Below, in pieces: positions 35,615 through 43,118 of a stretch of 64,000 nucleotides of DNA (position 1 is the stretch's first letter; each line of letters starts with the position of its first letter). The translations under genes were made by a program, and so were the position numbers. Source of the stretch: Streptococcus gallolyticus subsp. gallolyticus DSM 16831 (GTDB lineage Bacteria > Bacillota > Bacilli > Lactobacillales > Streptococcaceae); contig NZ_CP018822.1 in NCBI RefSeq assembly GCF_002000985.1, positions 1,506,001-1,570,000 of the forward strand. Direction: 5' to 3'. Under the pieces are notes generated by a model that saw only the letters and a program-made list of their open reading frames with translations, did not search any database and was not told the DNA's origin.

Positions 35615-35875
35615 TTAGTTAGTCGCTTTTCTAAACGTGATTTTCTTGATCCACCTTGGATTGATGAAAAAAGGTGGATTAGCTGATACAAAATTTATAC
35701 ATACCCCAGATTCAAAGGAACTGGCAACTGCTTCTTGAAGCTCTTCAAGATTATAAGTAATGGTGATGGTTTCTCTCGTAGCGTCGTGATACTCCACTAA
35801 CATTTCAATTGGTTCTACTGGTTTAGGCTCCGAATAGTGATGAGCCATATTATCAGAATTGGTAAAGAGTCCCAT
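35615..35875 (-). CDS. 86-residue hypothetical protein
   Basis: A small soluble protein (ITYNLEELQEAVASSFESGV; ANPPFFINPRWIKKITF) with GGGAG before the ATG. The C-terminal half looks beta-rich. No family recognised. It is the last gene of the early ICE block before the surface-locus control region. Confidence 0.65.
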   Translation of the reverse strand: MGLFTNSDNMAHHYSEPKPVEPIEMLVEYHDATRETITITYNLEELQEAVASSFESGVCINFVSANPPFFINPRWIKKITFRKATN

Positions 35876-35891
35876 GTTTTCTCCCTTCTCG

Positions 35892-36099
35892 TTATAATTT
35901 AGCGAGTGAGTGCTGGAGCTTCTCGCTTTCTTTTTTCAACACCTTTAAGCTCTCAGTATCTGCTTGTAATAAGCATCACTTGAATCGTGCTATCATCCGC
36001 CGTAGAAGCCACGATAATCAACTCATCCAATTCTTGTTGTTGGGCTAAAATAGCGGTATCTTTTAAAAGCTCCAGAGCCTTTTGATTAAATGGTGTCAT
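35892..36099 (-). pseudogene. small hypothetical gene with a frameshift
   Basis: From ATG 36099, with GGAGG upstream, the frame reads 48 residues (LDELIIVASTADDSTIQVML near the end) and stops at 35953. The +1 frame, from about 35985, continues smoothly as LLQADTESLKVLKKESEKLQ and stops at 35892, giving a credible protein of about 68 residues. A one-base change has probably broken the gene; programmed frameshifting is possible but no slippery heptamer is seen. Confidence 0.6.
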
Positions 36100-36103
36100 C
36101 TTA

Positions 36104-36232
36104 TCAGTCCTCCTTTACAATCACAGTCACTTCATCATCTGTCATGAGGGGCGCATGATGACTTTCAACAGCAATCAAGGTAATGCCAACAAGAGCTGTA
36201 AAACCAGCAATAACAAATACAATACTAAGCAT
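36104..36232 (-). CDS. 42-residue membrane peptide
   Basis: One N-terminal hydrophobic helix (LSIVFVIAGFTALVGITLIA) followed by an acidic tail (MTDDEVTVIVKED). GAGAGGAGAG lies before the ATG. Its 3' end contains the ribosome binding site of the next, frameshifted gene, so the two were probably translated together. Function unknown. Confidence 0.6.
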   Translation of the reverse strand: MLSIVFVIAGFTALVGITLIAVESHHAPLMTDDEVTVIVKED

Positions 36233-36251
36233 CAGTGTCTCTCCTCTCTCA

Positions 36252-36731
36252 TCACTCATCCACTAGGAACCATTCAGTCGTTTTAAACTTCCCTGAACGG
36301 TAAGCTAGTCCAAACTGTGCTTTTGAAGCGGTGTACTGTTTTTTCAAAAGTGTATCCCCTTTTGAGAGCTGGTTATCATCTCCTAGAATCGAAAGTAATG
36401 ATGATAACAATGTTTCTGTATCCCCTTGCTCAGAGGTCAATTCATACGTCTTCTCATCACTATCAAGGTTCGTTTTAACTTGTGTCACTTCATATTTTGT
36501 GGTTATGATTGACGGATTAACATAAGTTTTTGCACTGGGGTGCATGAGCATCAATCCGTGTACAACACAAACAAATAATGACGTAGCACTAATAGCAAAG
36601 ATAAGGAATGAAAAGGCAAACCCTAAACCAAATAGATATAAGTCTAAGTAACGTATCACTTTTGATAATGAGTATCCGAAAATGATGAAACTAACTAAAA
36701 TACCGATAGCTAGAAAACGATAATCAATCAT
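36252..36731 (-). CDS. membrane protein of unknown function
   Basis: 159 residues from the second of two close ATGs, chosen because AAGGAG lies seven bases before it. Two N-terminal membrane segments (FLAIGILVSFIIFGYSLSKV and FSFLIFAISATSLFVCVVHG) precede an extracytoplasmic or cytoplasmic domain of about 85 residues. Its start overlaps the stop of the 54-residue gene upstream, suggesting coupling. No family recognised. Confidence 0.65.
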   Translation of the reverse strand: MIDYRFLAIGILVSFIIFGYSLSKVIRYLDLYLFGLGFAFSFLIFAISATSLFVCVVHGLMLMHPSAKTYVNPSIITTKYEVTQVKTNLDSDEKTYELTSEQGDTETLLSSLLSILGDDNQLSKGDTLLKKQYTASKAQFGLAYRSGKFKTTEWFLVDE

Positions 36732-36888
36732 CTGCATACTCCTTATTTGACAATTGCTTTTCCACCAATTCTTCTACACGTTTCATACGTTCTCTATTGC
36801 TAAGATTGTTCTCTTCGAATAGAGATTTTGGAATTGCAATAAACTTCTCTTTTGGACTACGACCAACGGTTAAAATTTTGTTACTCAT
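36724..36888 (-). CDS. 54-residue hypothetical protein
   Basis: A small charged protein (MSNKILTVGRSPKEKFIAIP at the start, then a helical RERMKRVEELVEKQ). GGAGG is six bases before the ATG. It overlaps the gene before it by 8 bases and the gene after it by 8 bases, the tight packing expected of real operon genes. It might be a small DNA-binding or segregation protein, but this is only an impression from its size and charge. Confidence 0.65.
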   Translation of the reverse strand: MSNKILTVGRSPKEKFIAIPKSLFEENNLSNRERMKRVEELVEKQLSNKEYADD

Positions 36889-37429
36889 GTTGTAACCTCC
36901 TCAACTGTTCTAAAGCTTCAGATAAATTGTCATCTGGAATCAAATAGCCATTGACACAAGCTTTTTCAACTTTATTTAGATAGTCAGACTCAATAATTTC
37001 AACAACTTGACCAGAATCACTATCCTTTAACTGATAGATACTTCCGCCCAAGACCTGTCTTGATAAAGATAATTCAAAAGTACTACCGTTTAGCTCTTTG
37101 ATTTTAATAACTTTTGGATTATCTCTCTGTACTCTACAAGGAACATCAGGTATGGAGTTTAGCAGCCGCAACTCTTCTCTTAAAACAGCTACTTCATCAC
37201 CTAAATCACGGGAAAGCCAATTAGCTTGTGCTGGACTTTCTGCTCTTTGAATAATGTCTTCTATGTCCTCCAAACGCTTTCTTAACCGCTTTGATAAAAT
37301 ACTTTTCACAATAGCCGTTTCAGTTTTTGGCTTATCAGTCTTCTCTTTTTGATATTCTTGCGAACCGTTCTTTTGACCTTCACTATCATCAGGAATTAAT
37401 GGTCTTTTATCTTTCTTTAAAAACTTCAT
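36881..37429 (-). CDS. 182-residue hypothetical protein
   Basis: A basic N-terminus, a helical middle (SKRLRKRLEDIEDIIQRAES) and a C-terminal part rich in D/E. GTAGAGGA lies before the ATG. The last 8 bases overlap the next gene. No motif recognised; possibly cytoplasmic. Confidence 0.7.
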   Translation of the reverse strand: MKFLKKDKRPLIPDDSEGQKNGSQEYQKEKTDKPKTETAIVKSILSKRLRKRLEDIEDIIQRAESPAQANWLSRDLGDEVAVLREELRLLNSIPDVPCRVQRDNPKVIKIKELNGSTFELSLSRQVLGGSIYQLKDSDSGQVVEIIESDYLNKVEKACVNGYLIPDDNLSEALEQLRRLQHE

Positions 37430-37485
37430 TCCTCTACCTTCCTAACTCCTATTTGTGATTAATGACTCTCTAAATATTTTGTTAC

Positions 37486-37809
37486 TTATAGCAACTTTGA
37501 AGCTAATATTAGCTTTTCTAGCCTATCAATTCCTTCATCAGAGCGAGATAATGCAGTTGCTATCTTTAAGATCTCTAACCCCTCAGAAAGGGATAATGTT
37601 TCACCTTGTAAAAGTACTCTTAGCCTTATATATTGGTCTTCATAGAATTGTTTGAGTGCAATTTGAAGTACTGTTGGAATGGGATGCCCAAGCTCTTTCT
37701 GATGATTTTGATTCAAGATATCTAATACATCATCAAAATTTTCAAGAAAATCTGCATATAGTTTTTAAAACTCTTCTTTCTGTTCTCTCTGAGTTAGTTG
37801 TCTTGTCAT
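37486..37809 (-). pseudogene. hypothetical gene interrupted by an in-frame stop
   Basis: Reading from ATG 37809 (GAAGGG upstream) gives MTRQLTQREQKEEF, then TAA at 37765-37767, then KLYADFLENFDDVLDILNQN and a continuous helical protein to 37486. Without the stop the product would be 107 residues. The downstream part keeps an open frame with no good start of its own. A single base change in codon 15 is the simplest explanation. Sequencing error cannot be excluded. Confidence 0.6.
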
Positions 37810-37823
37810 TATTGGCTTCCCTT

Positions 37824-38498
37824 CTATCCATGATTAATGACGGCTAAATGAAAGCTTGTCTTCTCAACAACTGAGCTTTCATAAAGCTGATGATAGTTAT
37901 CCGTGTTCACCTCAAAATGAATTTGAGCATCTTTTAATCGATTTTGGATAACTTGGTGATACGTTTGAAGCAACTCTGTCGTATCAAAAGCTTGGTGATA
38001 AGCTTCTCTATATCGTTCAGGTAACACATCGTGTTTAGCCACAATGACTAAACGTTGGTTAGCATAAGGCTGAGGTATTAAATCTTTGGAAATTGAGAGG
38101 TGCTCTGGCTGCCCCTGGTATTCAAACTGAATATCAACAGTGCCATGGTCATAACTTAACAAAAAGTCGTAAATCAATTCTTCACTAGATTCAGCGTACA
38201 ACTCAAAGCTATCAGCTTGACACTGAAAAAATTTAGTAAGAATGGTGTCTAATCCTTGAGATAAGTTATCAAGATAGCCCATCGCCAAAAAAGCTGTGGT
38301 AATGATAGTTCCTATGACGCTAACTTTTAAAATGTTAAGTAATGAAGCCCCAGACGATAAGAAACCATAAGTAAGAACAGTCGTCACCAGGAACACTAAG
38401 GCTGTCAGTTTCAACAAGCCCTTAGCAGGATGAGCACATCGATCTAGTTGGTGTTGCAAGTTGGTTTTAAACGTTTCGTTAAACGGATTGTCACTCAT
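37824..38498 (-). CDS. membrane protein of unknown function
   Basis: 224 residues with two N-terminal membrane segments (GLLKLTALVFLVTTVLTYGF and ILKVSVIGTIITTAFLAMGY) and a large soluble domain (about 80-224). GGAGG lies before the ATG, which overlaps the TGA of the replication gene (ATGA). The coupling with repA suggests a link to replication or partition at the membrane, but no motif supports a specific role. Confidence 0.7.
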   Translation of the reverse strand: MSDNPFNETFKTNLQHQLDRCAHPAKGLLKLTALVFLVTTVLTYGFLSSGASLLNILKVSVIGTIITTAFLAMGYLDNLSQGLDTILTKFFQCQADSFELYAESSEELIYDFLLSYDHGTVDIQFEYQGQPEHLSISKDLIPQPYANQRLVIVAKHDVLPERYREAYHQAFDTTELLQTYHQVIQNRLKDAQIHFEVNTDNYHQLYESSVVEKTSFHLAVINHG

Positions 38499-39478
38499 TC
38501 GCTACCACCTCCGTACCTCAATTCGGCTTGTTTATGGGCGACGATTTTGGCTTCTAATCGCCGTTCTTCTTTGAGGTTCTCAAGCATCTTCATGAGATAA
38601 GCTAGAGGATGTTCACAGTCATAAGGCATTCGTTCAATCATCTCAATCACTTCGTGACTGGTGACATACTCTTCCGTCAAATACTGACCAATCTTCATTT
38701 TCTGATGATGGGTTAGGGTATAGTGTTGAGACTCGCCTGAAAAAAGATCAATTTGACAAAACTTCCCGTTATAACGATCCGCAATGACATTTAGCAATGA
38801 GTAATATTTAGGGGGAACGTACTTAAGCGATTGATTTTGGGAAGAATGACAATCAGCTCTAGCAGGTTGAGAAAATTCATCAGAATTTTGCTCAGCCTTT
38901 CTAGAACTATAATTATCTTTACTAGAATCAGTTTTACTAGAGTCTTTATAATTCGGGTCAAAATCGTTAACTGCACCCGTTAAATCTTTTGACACCCCCC
39001 GTAAATTATTTTTACGGGGTCTGTTTTGGCGTTTTTCGATACGTTTTTGGAAAGCTTTTTCTTGACGTTCCAAGCGTTCTTGTTTGTACTTCTCAGCATC
39101 ATAGATCATGACCTGACCAATGTAAATACGGTTAGCCAATTGACCATCTGCATTTGAGAATTGACTATACTCATAAATTAAGCCATAGTCTGACAGATCT
39201 TTTTTCAGTTTGATAGCTGTCGGTTTGGAACAGTTAAAATACCGTTGGATTTCTGCATTGGAAAATTCAATATAAACACGACCTACCTCATCTACCCAGC
39301 CATTTTTAGCAGAGAGTTCTAAACGATTTTTCATCATGCTATACAATACCTTGCAGTCTGACTTAAGCTTTTGATAATGAGTATCCTCCCACAGCACCCA
39401 AGCCATCGGAAAAAAGCGTTCCGATGTCTGCATCTGCTCTAGCGTAATGGCTGAAAATTGTTCTAATCCACTCATCAT
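38495..39478 (-). CDS. repA: RepA_N-type replication initiator
   Basis: 327 residues from the ATG at 39478, with GGGGTGAG upstream. The N-terminal domain (RFFPMAWVLWEDTHYQKLKS, SDCKVLYSMMKNRLELSAKN, IQRYFNCSKPTAIKLKKDLS) is a winged-helix RepA_N signature. A variable charged linker (about 150-225) leads to a C-terminal domain (KMKIGQYLTEEYVTSHEVIE). RepA_N proteins start theta replication of large Gram-positive plasmids and occur in some ICEs, where they may keep the excised circle from being lost. Confidence 0.85.
   Translation of the reverse strand: MMSGLEQFSAITLEQMQTSERFFPMAWVLWEDTHYQKLKSDCKVLYSMMKNRLELSAKNGWVDEVGRVYIEFSNAEIQRYFNCSKPTAIKLKKDLSDYGLIYEYSQFSNADGQLANRIYIGQVMIYDAEKYKQERLERQEKAFQKRIEKRQNRPRKNNLRGVSKDLTGAVNDFDPNYKDSSKTDSSKDNYSSRKAEQNSDEFSQPARADCHSSQNQSLKYVPPKYYSLLNVIADRYNGKFCQIDLFSGESQHYTLTHHQKMKIGQYLTEEYVTSHEVIEMIERMPYDCEHPLAYLMKMLENLKEERRLEAKIVAHKQAELRYGGGSE
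38918..39019. repeat. candidate origin inside repA: direct repeats and a perfect hairpin
   Basis: TTTACTAGA occurs at 38918-38926 and 38933-38941, fifteen bases apart. CCCCGTAAA at 38997-39005 pairs perfectly with TTTACGGGG at 39011-39019 around five bases. All lie in the linker region of repA. RepA_N replicons usually have their origin within the rep gene, so this is a plausible origin, though linker codon bias could also create such repeats. Confidence 0.45.
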
Positions 39479-39479
39479 C

Positions 39480-39647
39480 TCACCCCTCAAAAACTCTTAA
39501 GCTCAAGTTGCCATTTTCGGCAATACAAATTGTCTTTTCCGCCTCCATCAACTCCAGTGCTTTAACGACTCTTTCTCGTGACCAGCCTGTCTGTTTCATG
39601 AGGTCAACAACAAGTAAATTCTGAGTTAACTTAGCAATCGGTGTCAT
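39480..39647 (-). CDS. 55-residue helix-turn-helix-like protein
   Basis: A short protein (KLTQNLLVVDLMKQTGWSRE; RVVKALELMEAEKTI) with the look of a winged-helix DNA-binding unit and AAAGGAT before the ATG at 39647. It lies directly upstream of repA, one base before the repA start region, so it could regulate repA. A longer upstream extension has no ribosome binding site. Confidence 0.6.
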   Translation of the reverse strand: MTPIAKLTQNLLVVDLMKQTGWSRERVVKALELMEAEKTICIAENGNLSLRVFEG

Positions 39648-39670
39648 CTTTAAATCCTTTCTTTTGCATC

Positions 39671-39688
39671 TTAGTATTTCAATACTAA
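39671..39688. promoter_or_regulatory. inverted repeat upstream of the HTH-like/repA genes
   Basis: TTAGTATT and AATACTAA form a perfect 8-bp inverted repeat separated by two bases, 24 bases upstream of the 55-residue gene. The compact symmetry fits a repressor operator. Confidence 0.4.
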
Positions 39689-39705
39689 ATCTTATTTTTG
39701 GTCTT

Positions 39706-39870
39706 TTAGAACAGTCCAAAGTGTTTAAAAATCAAGTAAAGAGATGTGGCCATATTCATCACAAAGAGAATTAAAACAAGTCCTGATGGTTCTCTGCGAT
39801 AATACCGAATGATAAACACGGCATAAAAGACCATAGCAAAACTTATATTAAAAATAATCAACGGGCTCAT
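39706..39870 (-). CDS. 54-residue two-helix membrane protein
   Basis: Two hydrophobic segments (LIIFNISFAMVFYAVFIIRY and GLVLILFVMNMATSLYLIF) separated by a basic turn. GGAGTG lies before the ATG, and the gene overlaps the end of the DUF3850 gene by 23 bases. No function known. Confidence 0.6.
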   Translation of the reverse strand: MSPLIIFNISFAMVFYAVFIIRYYRREPSGLVLILFVMNMATSLYLIFKHFGLF

Positions 39871-40102
39871 GTTTCACTCCTAAAATCACATAACCATCTT
39901 TTAAACCAATAAACCCCGATAGGACATAGGTTACTGTCATCACGATACAACGAGCTGTGTAACCCTCCTTAGGATCGTATTCTCTTAGTAGTAGTTCATC
40001 TCCAACTTTAAAGTCCCGATCGTTATACCGATATTCAAAGGTTTTACTACCATCATGGAGTGCTTCAAAATAGTCTGGGTAGCATTTTAAATCATGTTGC
40101 AT
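39848..40102 (-). CDS. DUF3850 (ASCH/PUA-like) protein
   Basis: 84 residues. The sequence DLKCYPDYFEALHDGSKTFE followed by YNDRDFKVGDELLLREYD fits DUF3850, a small beta-rich fold related to ASCH/PUA domains that may bind RNA or modified nucleotides. GGAGG precedes the ATG. Members are common on phages and mobile elements, but their function is not established. Confidence 0.75.
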   Translation of the reverse strand: MQHDLKCYPDYFEALHDGSKTFEYRYNDRDFKVGDELLLREYDPKEGYTARCIVMTVTYVLSGFIGLKDGYVILGVKHEPVDYF

Positions 40103-40124
40103 TGATGTCTCCTCCGTACTTTCT

Positions 40125-40286
40125 TTAGCTCACACCGAACAAATCAAGTAGCCAACCGCCGAATACTATTTGAGTTAAAGCGTAAGCAATAGCAATAACC
40201 AAACAACAGAGAGCAAGGAACAGCCCAAAATACAGCCAGCCTTTTAACGTCATCTCTTCTTGCTCATTATCATTAGTCTTTTTCAT
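40125..40286 (-). CDS. 53-residue membrane protein
   Basis: A charged N-terminus (MKKTNDNEQEEMTLKGW) followed by one long hydrophobic helix (LYFGLFLALCCLVIAIAYAL) and a short tail. AAGGAG lies before the ATG. It follows the methyltransferase stop by six bases. Function unknown. Confidence 0.6.
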   Translation of the reverse strand: MKKTNDNEQEEMTLKGWLYFGLFLALCCLVIAIAYALTQIVFGGWLLDLFGVS

Positions 40287-40292
40287 ATCGCT

Positions 40293-41573
40293 CTAGACTC
40301 CTTCTTTAAAATTCTTTGCGATAGCTTGAATCACTGGAACCGTAACCGAATTTCCCGCTTGTTTATACAGTTGACTATTGCTATTGACTGCTTTGGCTCT
40401 ATCAAAAGCCCAATCTGGAAAGCCCTGTAATCGCCAACATTCACGAGGTGTTAATTTACGGATACGATAGCCTTCTGTAATGCCAAAAGTTCCCATTGTT
40501 GTAAATCCTCGGTGACCTGTTGTGGTTAATGTACCGACTTCGTCACGATAGGATTTATTGTAAAAATCATAAACTTGTAACAAGTTGTTTTCATGCCAGG
40601 AATGACTTGATAGCGTTGGAGAGATAGAGTGGCTACCACCATTGTTATAGCCTCTCGCTTTTTGAATAATCTTCGGCTCTTGGTCACCGCCTTGCATCGT
40701 TGATAAGGTTGGTGCTAATCCTTCAGTTGCATACACACGACTGGATTGTTGGCGTGCAGAGGGTAAACGTCCTGCAATCACAATCCCGTGTCTATCTTGA
40801 CTGGTCAATGTGAACATTGGCTCACCATTCTCCTTAAAGCGCCTGCCATTTTGACGTTTTTGAAGTCGATCAGGCGTCAACACAGGAATGGCGATTTTAC
40901 TGCCTTCACCTTTATTCGTCGTTACTGTTGGTGAAAGAGCATCCACCTGATAGACCTCGCCATTCATTCCTCTACCACTAGGGTTGAGATTACCTAGTCG
41001 TTTTGGTTTGAGCAAGTCAGCTGTTGGGCTTTCTCCTCTGATAGGAAATACATTTCTGGTACCTGCTCCTCTAAGATGTCCGATAAGGAACACCCGTTCT
41101 CTGTTTTGGGGGACTCCGAAATCCTTGCTGTTAAGCACTTGCCATTCCACATCATACCCCAACTCATCCAGGGTTCTGAGGATGGTTTCGAAAGTAGTTC
41201 CGTTGTCATGACTGAGGAGTCCTTTAACGTTTTCAAGGAATAGATATTTAGGTCTGAGAATAGATGCGAACCTTGCAACCTCAAAGAAGAGAGTTCCTCG
41301 TGTATCTTCAAAACCTCGTCGGTTGCCCGCAATTGAGAAAGCTTGGCACGGAAATCCTCCACAGATAATGTCCACACGTCCGATTCCTCGAATAGCGTCA
41401 GTTGTAATGTTTCTGATGTCATGAAACTCAATATCTCCTTCCGTATCATAGATCGCTTTATAACTAGTTCGTGCAAACTTATCAATTTCACAAAAACCAA
41501 CACAATGATGACCAAGACTCTCTAGTCCCATTCGAAAACCACCAATACCAGCAAATAGATCAAAAAATTTCAT
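40293..41573 (-). CDS. C5 cytosine DNA methyltransferase
   Basis: 426 residues with all main motifs in order: FDLFAGIGGFRMGLES (motif I), GGFPCQAFSIAG with the catalytic cysteine (IV), LENVKG (VI), PQNRERVFLIGH (VIII), a target-recognition region of about 170 residues and LYKQAGNSVTVPVIQAIA (X). It transfers methyl groups from S-adenosylmethionine to C5 of cytosine. No partner restriction enzyme is visible in the window, so it is probably an orphan enzyme that protects the element on entry. The recognition site cannot be read from sequence. Confidence 0.93.
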   Translation of the reverse strand: MKFFDLFAGIGGFRMGLESLGHHCVGFCEIDKFARTSYKAIYDTEGDIEFHDIRNITTDAIRGIGRVDIICGGFPCQAFSIAGNRRGFEDTRGTLFFEVARFASILRPKYLFLENVKGLLSHDNGTTFETILRTLDELGYDVEWQVLNSKDFGVPQNRERVFLIGHLRGAGTRNVFPIRGESPTADLLKPKRLGNLNPSGRGMNGEVYQVDALSPTVTTNKGEGSKIAIPVLTPDRLQKRQNGRRFKENGEPMFTLTSQDRHGIVIAGRLPSARQQSSRVYATEGLAPTLSTMQGGDQEPKIIQKARGYNNGGSHSISPTLSSHSWHENNLLQVYDFYNKSYRDEVGTLTTTGHRGFTTMGTFGITEGYRIRKLTPRECWRLQGFPDWAFDRAKAVNSNSQLYKQAGNSVTVPVIQAIAKNFKEGV

Positions 41574-41632
41574 TACTAGTGTATCCTCCTATTTTTTCTT
41601 AATTCCTTACTAAGAGGAATCTTCAAAACTAG

Positions 41633-41815
41633 CTAGGTTAACAGCAATAAGGTCAACTGAACAGCATTAGTGTGATAGGACTTTGAAGTTAATACTTGTT
41701 TTTCTACCACTTCTTCTGGTGATTCTAAATCATCCTTACTGTTATCATCAGAAGAAATGACTTCAAAAATTTCTAATGTCTCAATATCCATCACGAGTTC
41801 TAATTCATCAGCCAT
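41633..41815 (-). CDS. 60-residue acidic hypothetical protein
   Basis: Very acidic N-terminus (MADELELVMDIETLEIFEVI; SSDDNSKDDLESPEEVVEKQ) and a hydrophobic C-terminus. AAAGGACA lies before the ATG. It is the outermost minus-strand gene of the ICE block on this side. Such acidic small proteins on mobile elements are sometimes DNA mimics, but there is nothing specific to support that. Confidence 0.5.
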   Translation of the reverse strand: MADELELVMDIETLEIFEVISSDDNSKDDLESPEEVVEKQVLTSKSYHTNAVQLTLLLLT

Positions 41816-41983
41816 GGTTTTGTGTCCTTTCGTTTTGATTTAGAAACAGAAAAAGGAGGAACAGATTTCTCCGTTCTTCCTTGGTTTTCTCTATTTATTT
41901 TTCATTTCCCAAAACTCTAGACACTTACACGCGCTAAATGCCATAAAAATTTAAAAAATGTTTTCAGCAAAATTTCCATCACA
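41816..41983. other. intergenic stretch containing the probable ICE/chromosome boundary
   Basis: No gene is visible. The minus strand has an imperfect hairpin near 41853-41880 (GGAGGAACAG with GTTCTTCC) that may act as a leaky terminator or attenuator before the ICE operon. The boundary between the mobile element and chromosome-like sequence must lie here or close by, but no att repeat can be confirmed because the other end is outside the window. Confidence 0.4.
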
Positions 41984-42022
41984 CTTATGATTTTTTTAAG
42001 GTTCCCTCACTATACTATAAAC

Positions 42023-42088
42023 AATCCTAAAACTTTTCTTTTTCATAATCTCCTAAAAGACGACTGCAGAAATGCGGTCGTCTTTTTG
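42023..42088 (+). ncRNA. CiaR-dependent small RNA (csRNA), copy 1
   Basis: The promoter has a CiaR-type direct repeat (CTTATG at 41984, five bases, TTTAAG at 41995-42000) exactly ten bases before a -10 TATACT (42011-42016), the layout of CiaR-activated promoters. The RNA contains TTCATAATCTCCT, complementary to a ribosome binding site plus start codon, and ends in a perfect hairpin (GACGACTGC/GCGGTCGTC) with a T-run. These are csRNA hallmarks; such RNAs repress translation. The hairpin also serves the convergent hydrolase gene. Start and end are estimates. Confidence 0.75.
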
Positions 42089-42129
42089 TTATTTAGTGTG
42101 TATTTTTCTTGCTTCTGGCATTTCGACAG

Positions 42130-42927
42130 TTATCTCAAAGTGTTAAGAAAAGCGGCAATTTGTTTATTCACTGTTACAGGATTATCAACATTGGAATTAT
42201 GGGCAGAATCAGCAATCCAAACTAACCGAAATCCTGTTCTTTTAGACCATTCTCTGTTATAGGCTTTCACCTTACCTGTGGTATCCTTTTCACCTACTAT
42301 CAAGAGTGTCGGACAAGGTATAGACAGTTCTTGATTATCTTCTAGAAACCCTGCATATCCAATTCCCATGAGGTGGCACAGCTCCGTTTTATCATACTTG
42401 GCAATCATTGTTGCCATATTTTCTCGACCCCATTTCGTGATAGTATTTTGCTTCACAATAGATGATTTCAATAATTTCTCAGGGAATAATTTTGCCATCC
42501 ACTCAATTTGATGTAGCCACCACATATCAGATTTTGAATAGTAATTGCCATACGGTGATGAGTCAATGGATACAAAGGCCTTCACCATTTCTGGATATTG
42601 CCTTATGAACGCCTGCGAGATATACCCGCCCATAGACTGTCCGATTAGAATAACCTGCGATATACCACATTCAGTAAGGATTGTTTTTATGGCATTTGCA
42701 GCCTCACCATAGGTAAAAGAGACGTAAGGGCGAGACTCCCCATGTGCTGGTGCATCCCATGCGATGATATTATAATCATTTTCAAAAAATAAAAATTGTT
42801 GTTCAAACATCGTATGATCTGCTGTCAATCCATGAAGAAAGAACAGAGTATCTCTGGATAAAACAAAGACATCTGATTTCCAGTAAGCAATACTTCCATT
42901 GGGATTATTAATCTGCATTTTCTTCAT
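42130..42927 (-). CDS. alpha/beta hydrolase
   Basis: 265 residues. The oxyanion-hole region is FFLHGLTADH, the nucleophile elbow is IGQSMGGYIS (GxSxG) near residue 115, a likely acid is in VGEKDTTG and the histidine is in ADSAHNSNVD near the C-terminus. It is a small cytoplasmic serine hydrolase of the lipase/esterase or haloperoxidase-like group with no signal peptide. Substrate is unknown. An extended -10 promoter lies about 90 bases upstream, and the hairpin of csRNA copy 1 terminates it. Confidence 0.88.
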   Translation of the reverse strand: MKKMQINNPNGSIAYWKSDVFVLSRDTLFFLHGLTADHTMFEQQFLFFENDYNIIAWDAPAHGESRPYVSFTYGEAANAIKTILTECGISQVILIGQSMGGYISQAFIRQYPEMVKAFVSIDSSPYGNYYSKSDMWWLHQIEWMAKLFPEKLLKSSIVKQNTITKWGRENMATMIAKYDKTELCHLMGIGYAGFLEDNQELSIPCPTLLIVGEKDTTGKVKAYNREWSKRTGFRLVWIADSAHNSNVDNPVTVNKQIAAFLNTLR

Positions 42928-43018
42928 AATCTATCACCCTACATTCCGGTTTAACTGTATACCCCACCTGTTGCGTGTTGTTTGTTGTTGCACTACTGAT
43001 AATAGTATTAATTTCTTC

Positions 43019-43027
43019 ATTATATCA
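43019..43027 (-). promoter_or_regulatory. extended -10 promoter for the alpha/beta hydrolase gene
   Basis: The minus strand reads TGATATAAT, a perfect extended -10, with a weak TTACGA-like -35 seventeen bases upstream. It leaves a leader of about 85 bases. Confidence 0.55.
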
Positions 43028-43061
43028 TATTCAAAATAAAATCGTAAAATGGTAACCTTGA

Positions 43062-43101
43062 CAAAAAAGCCAACTGATGACTAAATCAGCACCAATCAGC
43101 T
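43062..43101 (-). terminator. terminator after the pyridoxamine-oxidase-like gene
   Basis: Twelve-base arms at 43068-43079 and 43090-43101 pair fully on the minus-strand RNA when four G-U pairs are allowed, followed by TTTTTTG. It lies 18 bases past the stop at 43119. Confidence 0.65.
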
Positions 43102-43118
43102 TTTACCACGTGTGATTA

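Noticed and set aside
40994..41515. 173-residue frame inside the methyltransferase gene
   Set aside because: It is a same-strand shadow of a gene with all C5-methyltransferase motifs in another frame.
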